A DNA stretch of 6,952 bases from an uncultured Ilumatobacter sp. Its GTDB lineage: Bacteria > Actinomycetota > Acidimicrobiia > Acidimicrobiales > Ilumatobacteraceae. The stretch covers positions 1-6,952 of the forward strand of contig CALICC010000368.1 in assembly GCA_938049325.1 (NCBI GenBank). The letters run 5' to 3'. The translations under genes were made by a program, and so were the position numbers. Positions 1 through 3,920 of the stretch are shown one piece after another. Below the pieces are notes generated by a model, which had not been told where the DNA came from, did not search any database, and saw only the letters and a list, made by a program, of their open reading frames with translations. Positions within the stretch are counted from its first letter, which is position 1. Each line of letters begins with the position of its first letter.

Positions 1-276
1 GATCGTCACCGCTGCTGCGGTGACCTGCTGAGGAATCAGATCGGTGTCGCCGATGGAGACCCGAATCGTCTGGTTGTCGATGCGCTCGCACGAACAGTTG
101 GCGAGGCGCGTGTCGGTGATCCGGTGCGGGCCGACGGCTTCGAACGCGGATGGCGTTCCGACAGCTGCTTCGACGACGTTCTCACCGCCTGCCTGTGCGT
201 GGAAACCAGCTGCCGCGACGACGGCCGCAAAGACGAGCAGGCAAAGCCGTTCGACGACACTTCTTCTGCGATTCAT
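1..276 (-). CDS. Partial secreted protein with an actinobacterial 'xRxxDTR' motif (N-terminal 92 residues)
   Basis: The reading frame opens with ATG at 276-274 and runs without a stop to the left edge, so only the first 92 residues are visible. They begin MNRRRS, followed by a hydrophobic core (LCLLVFAAVVAAAGF) and an A-Q-A/GG signal-peptidase I site near residue 29, so the product is very probably exported. Residues 49-58 read GPHRITDTRL. A P-x-R-(L/I)-x-D-T-R motif followed by beta strands ending in '(I/V)P..V.AAAVTI' recurs in secreted proteins of actinobacteria, especially Acidimicrobiia; that comparison is from memory. Cysteines at residues 61 and 63 could form disulphides outside the cell. 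There is no clear Shine-Dalgarno sequence before the ATG. The gene starts 40 bases after the stop of the oxidoreductase on the same strand, so read-through is possible, but a functional link is doubtful. Function is unknown. Confidence 0.75.
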   Translation of the reverse strand, partial: MNRRRSVVERLCLLVFAAVVAAAGFHAQAGGENVVEAAVGTPSAFEAVGPHRITDTRLANCSCERIDNQTIRVSIGDTDLIPQQVTAAAVTI

Positions 277-290
277 GCAGTAGTAATCGT

Positions 291-312
291 CAAGCCCGGC
301 TCAAGGCTTGAG
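291..312. repeat. Two overlapping small inverted repeats between oxidoreductase and secreted-protein genes
   Basis: CAAGCC (291-296) pairs with GGCTTG (305-310) around an 8-base loop. Alternatively CTCAA (300-304) pairs with TTGAG (308-312) around three bases. The two hairpins exclude each other. Neither is followed by a T run in either direction, so an intrinsic terminator is not well supported. A weak terminator or a regulatory leader for the gene beginning at 276 remains possible. Confidence 0.3.
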
Positions 313-316
313 TCTC

Positions 317-2350
317 CTAGAGATCTTTCACCAGGCGGAGCGCGTCGTAGATCGCTGCATGGATGTTGCGCCCGGCAACGGCGTCGCCGATCCGGAAGAG
401 TTGGAATCTTCCGTCTGGGTTTCGCTCGAGTGTTTGTGCGCGACCTTCCATCAGGGCGCCGTAGTCGACTGCGCCGAGATTCGACGAGGAGGCCTTGAGC
501 GCGAAATACAGCTCGGCGAGCGGTTGTGTGCCGTGGTCGACGATCACGTGGTCGACGTGGCGAACGCTGCGATGATCGGAGTGGTCGCTTCCGACGTCAA
601 CGCACAGTGCTCCCGCCTCCGGATGCACGCGCAGCACCCGTTGGTTGATCGAGATACGAGTGTCGGTTTCGTTGAATGCTCGGGCGTACGGCACATGATT
701 CATGCCGCCGACCTCGATACCGAACATCCGCTCCGGTGTGACGATTTCCAAGTCTGCGCCGGAGCGAGCGATCATCTCGGCTGCCGACAGCGCCGAGTGG
801 GTGCCGTTGTCGTCGTAGAACATGACGCGGCCGGTCGGAGTGACGTCTCCGCCGAGGACGTCCCAGCTCGTCGCGACGTGTTCCTCCCCCGCTTCGAGTT
901 CGGGGAGCTGTGGCAAACCGCCCGTTGCGACGATGACGACGTCGGGCGTCAGTGACTCGACCAGTTCCTCGTCGGCAAAGGTGTCGTACCGGACCTCCAC
1001 GCCGAGGCGTTCGAGTTCTGAGACTCGCCAGTCGATGATGCCGACCAGGTCGGTCCGTCGCGGGTTACGCGCCGCGAGTCGGATCTGCCCACCCGCCCGG
1101 GGCATGACCTCGATGACGATCACGTCATGGCCTCGCTCTCCGGCGACCCGGGCTGCTTCCAGCCCGGCCGGCCCGGCACCGACGACCACGATTCGCCGCT
1201 TCCGCGCGGCGACGGGAACGTCGTGAGGCATGGTGGCTTCGCGACTGGTTGCTGCGTTGTGGAGACAGAGCGCTTCACCGGCTTCGTAGATGCGGTCAAG
1301 GCAGTATGTGGCGCCGACGCATGGGCGGATTCGGTCTTCGCGACCTTCGATGATCTTGTTGACCAGGTGCGGGTCAGCGATCTGTGCTCGGGTCATGCCC
1401 ACCAGGTCGAGCTTTCCTTCGAGGATCGCGTGGCGCGCTGTCGCGACGTCGTCGATCTTGGCAGCGTGGAGGACGGGGAGGTCGGGCGCGGCGCGCACCA
1501 TGCCGGCGAAGTCGAGCATCGGAGCTGCTGGCATGCCGTGGATCGGGATGACGTCGGTGAGTTCCACGTCGTTGTGAATCGAGCCTTTCGCGACGTTGAT
1601 GAAGTCGATGAGGCCTGCTGTTTCAATCCGCCTGAGAATCTCCAGGCCTTCGTCGGTGTCGAAGCCTCCGGGCACCGACTCTTCGACGAACATCCGAAGG
1701 CCGACCACGAACTCCGGACCGACTCGGTCTCGAACCGCCTCCAACACCATCCACGGAAAGCGGAGACGGTTGTCGATGTTCCCGCCCCATGCGTCGCTGC
1801 GGCGGTTCGTTCCGGGCGACCACCACGCATCGAAGAGGTGGCCGTATGACTGGAGTTCGATTCCGTCCATTCCGCCGGCTTGCATCCGCTCCGCGGCGTC
1901 GGCGTACTTCTTGACGATGCGCTCGATGTCCCAATCTTCGGCCTCTTTGGGAATCGATCGGTGCGCGGGTTCGCGGATCGGCGACGGCGCCAGCACCGGC
2001 AGCCAATCGCCCCCAGACCATCCGGTGCGCCGCCCGAGATGCGTGATCTGGATCATCGCGACTGCACCGTGTTCGTGGATGCCTTCGGTCAGACGCTTGA
2101 TCCACGGCACGATGCGATCGTCGTAGGCGTGCAGGTTACCGAACGACGGTGGACTGTCTTCGGCGACCACGGCAGAACCGGCGGTCATGGTCATCGCCAC
2201 GCCACCTTTCGCCTTTTCTTCGTGGTAGAGCCTGTAGCGATCGGTCGGCATGCCGGCTTCGGCATATGCGGGCTCGTGGGACGACGAGAAGATCCGGTTC
2301 CGCAAGGTGAGGTGCTTGAGCCGGAACGTTTGCAAGAGCGGGTCGGTCAT
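317..2350 (-). CDS. FMN/FAD/Fe-S NADH:flavin oxidoreductase, N-methylproline demethylase / trimethylamine dehydrogenase-like
   Basis: This 677-residue protein has the full two-part layout of the TMADH/2,4-dienoyl-CoA reductase family. The N-terminal Old Yellow Enzyme (TIM-barrel, FMN) domain covers about residues 1-340. It is followed by a cysteine cluster for Fe-S binding (C344, C350, C362) and a FAD/NAD(P)-binding half with GAGPAGLEA at 391-399 and an ATGG strand end near 475-478. Barrel landmarks are DPLLQTFRLKHLTLRNR at the start, HLGRR (104-108), and YGHL followed by SPGTNRR and GGNIDNRLRF (169-198). Segments such as SSSHEPAY, MTMTAGSAVV and EDWDIERI resemble N-methylproline (stachydrine pathway) demethylases as I remember them, so oxidative N-demethylation of a methylated amine is the best guess. 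Compared with TMADH, the residue at the flavin-linking cysteine is Glu26, and the second cluster cysteine is Ala347. I chose ATG 2350 because MTDPLLQ is the family-like beginning and GGGAG lies upstream; in-frame ATGs at 2368 and 2383 would add 6 or 11 residues. Substrate is uncertain. Confidence 0.88.
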   Translation of the reverse strand: MTDPLLQTFRLKHLTLRNRIFSSSHEPAYAEAGMPTDRYRLYHEEKAKGGVAMTMTAGSAVVAEDSPPSFGNLHAYDDRIVPWIKRLTEGIHEHGAVAMIQITHLGRRTGWSGGDWLPVLAPSPIREPAHRSIPKEAEDWDIERIVKKYADAAERMQAGGMDGIELQSYGHLFDAWWSPGTNRRSDAWGGNIDNRLRFPWMVLEAVRDRVGPEFVVGLRMFVEESVPGGFDTDEGLEILRRIETAGLIDFINVAKGSIHNDVELTDVIPIHGMPAAPMLDFAGMVRAAPDLPVLHAAKIDDVATARHAILEGKLDLVGMTRAQIADPHLVNKIIEGREDRIRPCVGATYCLDRIYEAGEALCLHNAATSREATMPHDVPVAARKRRIVVVGAGPAGLEAARVAGERGHDVIVIEVMPRAGGQIRLAARNPRRTDLVGIIDWRVSELERLGVEVRYDTFADEELVESLTPDVVIVATGGLPQLPELEAGEEHVATSWDVLGGDVTPTGRVMFYDDNGTHSALSAAEMIARSGADLEIVTPERMFGIEVGGMNHVPYARAFNETDTRISINQRVLRVHPEAGALCVDVGSDHSDHRSVRHVDHVIVDHGTQPLAELYFALKASSSNLGAVDYGALMEGRAQTLERNPDGRFQLFRIGDAVAGRNIHAAIYDALRLVKDL

Positions 2351-2360
2351 TCGATCGAAG

Positions 2361-2366
2361 TCTCCC
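2361..2366 (-). promoter_or_regulatory. Ribosome binding site supporting the oxidoreductase start at 2350
   Basis: On the minus strand GGGAGA lies 10 bases before the ATG at 2350. It overlaps the in-frame ATG at 2368, which makes that upstream codon and the one at 2383 less likely starts. Confidence 0.5.
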
Positions 2367-2386
2367 ATGCAGCCGGCGAGCAAACG

Positions 2387-3127
2387 TCAGACATCGAATG
2401 TCTGGCCGAACCTGCGGGGCGTGTAGCCGGTGACGTTGCGGAACGAATGCGTGTAGTGAGATTGGTCGGCGAACGACAGGAGGTAGTCCTGACGAAACGA
2501 GTGCTGGACGCGCAAGACCTTCAGCAGATCATGCGGTGAGAAACCAATGGTCTCTTTCAGCGTGCGCTGCAGTTGGCGCGTCGAGAGCGCAGCGACGTCA
2601 GCCATGTCCGCCACGCTGGCGATGTCGTCGATATTGCGCAGAATCGCGGCTGTCACCGGGTTGGCGGCCACGAACCCGTCCTCGCGGAGACGCTCGACGA
2701 AGGCGGTCAGCACCTCCTGCTTGTGGTCGAAGTCGAGATCGACGAGTTGAGCGTTGATTTCGATGAGCGGGAGGTCACCCGCGTATGCATCGCCCACGTA
2801 GTGATCGACGGACTGTTCGGGGTCACCGCGCCACGCGCCTGGAAAGAACTGGATCCCCACGAAGTGGAACGACCTCCCGAGGTCGAGGGTGGTGTGGGTC
2901 GTGTGCAGCGCCGTGACGCCGGCGATCTGTGGGTCCTGCTGGTTGAACAGGATGTTGACGCAGGCATCTGGCATCGCGTGCAGCGTGAAGTCCTCGGCGA
3001 GGTCGCGCTCGGTCTTCATCTGCCAGTAGCAGTGCACGAGGTCCGCGAGGTCAGAGGGCGCTGAAACCTCTTGGTACAGCACGCCCTCGACGGACTTCTC
3101 GACAGCGTCCTTCACCGGGTCGTACAT
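2387..3127 (-). CDS. AraC-family transcriptional regulator with DUF6597-like N-terminal domain
   Basis: The 246-residue protein ends in a typical AraC DNA-binding domain with two helix-turn-helix units. The first spans about residues 171-198 (SVADMADVAALSTRQLQRTL, then GFSP). The second spans about 213-242 (DYLLSFADQSHYTHSFRNVT, then GYTPRRF), which fits the family signature around 'FxDQSHxxxxFRxxxGxTPxxF'. The N-terminal ~150 residues (DLADLVHCYWQM, MPDACVNILFN, FVGIQFFPGAW) match the pattern of the DUF6597 sensor domain often found with this HTH; the ligand is unknown. The start at ATG 3127 has only a weak ribosome site, but no better start fits. The gene lies 48 bases after tetR and 36 bases before the oxidoreductase, all on one strand, so it probably regulates the oxidoreductase operon. 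No operator for it was recognised. Confidence 0.88.
   Translation of the reverse strand: MYDPVKDAVEKSVEGVLYQEVSAPSDLADLVHCYWQMKTERDLAEDFTLHAMPDACVNILFNQQDPQIAGVTALHTTHTTLDLGRSFHFVGIQFFPGAWRGDPEQSVDHYVGDAYAGDLPLIEINAQLVDLDFDHKQEVLTAFVERLREDGFVAANPVTAAILRNIDDIASVADMADVAALSTRQLQRTLKETIGFSPHDLLKVLRVQHSFRQDYLLSFADQSHYTHSFRNVTGYTPRRFGQTFDV
2388..2404. repeat. Perfect inverted repeat over the AraC stop codon
   Basis: CAGACAT (2388-2394) and ATGTCTG (2398-2404) are perfect 7-base arms separated by CGA. On the minus-strand transcript this hairpin covers the last codons of the AraC gene and part of its TGA stop, 37 bases before the oxidoreductase ATG. Only a short TTT follows, so a full terminator is unlikely. 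It could reduce read-through, affect translation coupling, protect a 3' end, or be chance. Confidence 0.45.
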
Positions 3128-3149
3128 CGGCTTCGATCGTAGAGCGCCG

Positions 3150-3165
3150 GAGACGAGTCCGTCTC
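3150..3165. repeat. Inverted repeat in the tetR-araC gap
   Basis: GAGACG (3150-3155) and CGTCTC (3160-3165) form perfect 6-base arms around a 4-base loop. It sits in the 48-base gap, 11 bases after the tetR stop and 23 bases before the araC ATG. No T run follows, so it may be a weak transcript hairpin or a binding site rather than an intrinsic terminator. Confidence 0.35.
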
Positions 3166-3175
3166 GCTGCCTTGA

Positions 3176-3799
3176 TCAGTCAGCGGTGCTGGCGACGCTC
3201 ACAGGGAGCAGCGCGGCGTGCGCCACTGCAATCAGGCCTTCGATCGAACCGGCTCGCGGGTCGACGCCGGCCGTGCACTGCGCAATCGTCAGCGCCAGGA
3301 CGAGCTTCTCGAGCCCGCGCGCCATGACGTCGGGGACGATGTCGGCGCGCACGCTGGCGTTGCGCTGGCCGCGCCGCAGTCCGTCGGCCATGGCTGCCTC
3401 GATCCGCAACACCACCGAGGAATCGATCAGGCGGTGCAGCGTGTCGCCCTCGTGGTTGGCGAGGACACGGTGAGCGAGCGGCCGATGCCCCACCTCGTCT
3501 TGGAACCGGAGGACGTATCGGGCGAACCAATCGACGAACGAGTCGAGTTCGGGTCCGGCTTCGACGGCGTCGAGGATGCTGTTGATCTCTTCGATCACGG
3601 CCGCATCGAACAGCGCTTGTTTGTTTGCGTAGTACCGATAGACCGCGGCCTGCTTGACGCCGCAGGAGCGCGCGATCTGCGAGACCGATGCGTCGCGATA
3701 GCCGACGGTGCCGAACTGCTCGATTGCAGTGTCGAGGAGCTGTTGGCGCATGAGCTCGCCTCGAGACCCGAGTGTTCCGCCGCTCGCTGCGTTCTCCAT
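3176..3799 (-). CDS. TetR/AcrR-family transcriptional regulator
   Basis: The 207-residue length is usual for the family. The N-terminal DNA-binding domain is clear: RQQLLDTAIEQFGTVGYRDA (18-37) is helix 1 and the turn. SVSQIARSCGVKQAAVYRYY (38-57), followed by ANKQALF, is the helix-turn-helix, with the Y-x-Y-(F/Y)-x-x-K signature. The rest (about 75-207) is a mostly helical ligand-binding domain with no recognisable specificity. The open frame extends upstream to 3979, but that part is promoter sequence and overlaps the divergent gene. I chose ATG 3799 because S-R-G-E-x-x-R-Q-Q-L-L is typical just before helix 1. An alternative ATG at 3751 has a better GAGG ribosome site 7 bases upstream and would give 191 residues. 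A 14-base inverted repeat lies 5 bases before ATG 3799, so autorepression is likely. The gene is divergent from the large secreted protein and upstream of araC on the same strand. Confidence 0.88.
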   Translation of the reverse strand: MENAASGGTLGSRGELMRQQLLDTAIEQFGTVGYRDASVSQIARSCGVKQAAVYRYYANKQALFDAAVIEEINSILDAVEAGPELDSFVDWFARYVLRFQDEVGHRPLAHRVLANHEGDTLHRLIDSSVVLRIEAAMADGLRRGQRNASVRADIVPDVMARGLEKLVLALTIAQCTAGVDPRAGSIEGLIAVAHAALLPVSVASTAD

Positions 3800-3804
3800 G
3801 GACA

Positions 3805-3818
3805 CGGACTGTAGTCCG
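3805..3818. promoter_or_regulatory. Candidate TetR operator (14-base inverted repeat)
   Basis: CGGACT (3805-3810) and AGTCCG (3813-3818) are perfect 6-base arms around GT. It lies 5 bases upstream of the tetR ATG and 11 bases before a TTGACA box pointing the other way. A short palindrome next to the gene start is where TetR-family repressors commonly bind. The assignment is inferred from position and symmetry only. Confidence 0.45.
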
Positions 3819-3829
3819 GAATCTTCGAC

Positions 3830-3859
3830 TTGACAATGAAACAATAAAAGGTATTGAAT
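3830..3859 (+). promoter_or_regulatory. Candidate promoter for the large secreted protein
   Basis: TTGACA at 3830-3835 is a perfect -35 hexamer. The -10 is weak: TATTGA (3852-3857, 16-base spacing) or TTGAAT (3854-3859, 18-base spacing). The stretch 3832-3862 is strikingly A/T-rich compared with its surroundings. Transcription would start near 3865, about 55 bases before ATG 3921. A minus-strand promoter for tetR presumably uses the same region, but I could not pick its boxes. Confidence 0.4.
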
Positions 3860-3872
3860 CATCACCGGGCCG

Positions 3873-3883
3873 AACGGTCCGTT
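3873..3883. repeat. Second palindrome in the divergent promoter region
   Basis: AACGG (3873-3877) and CCGTT (3879-3883) are perfect arms around one T. It lies just after the expected start of the plus-strand transcript, a place where a bound repressor would block it. It shares only ACGGAC-like half-sites with the 3805-3818 repeat, so a common binder is uncertain. Confidence 0.3.
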
Positions 3884-3920
3884 GAAACATGGGGGTAGTG
3901 ACGTGGGGAAACGAACACCG

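Noticed and set aside
291..312. Intrinsic terminator after the oxidoreductase
   Set aside because: Stem is only 5-6 bases and no T run follows on the minus strand; reported only as an inverted repeat.
308..1849. Long plus-strand frames opposite the oxidoreductase
   Set aside because: They are antisense to clear family-matching protein sequence and show no motif of their own.
2804..2815. ACGGACTGTTCGG inside araC resembling the promoter palindrome half-sites
   Set aside because: ACGGAC occurs several times by composition in this window, and this copy lacks a symmetric partner.
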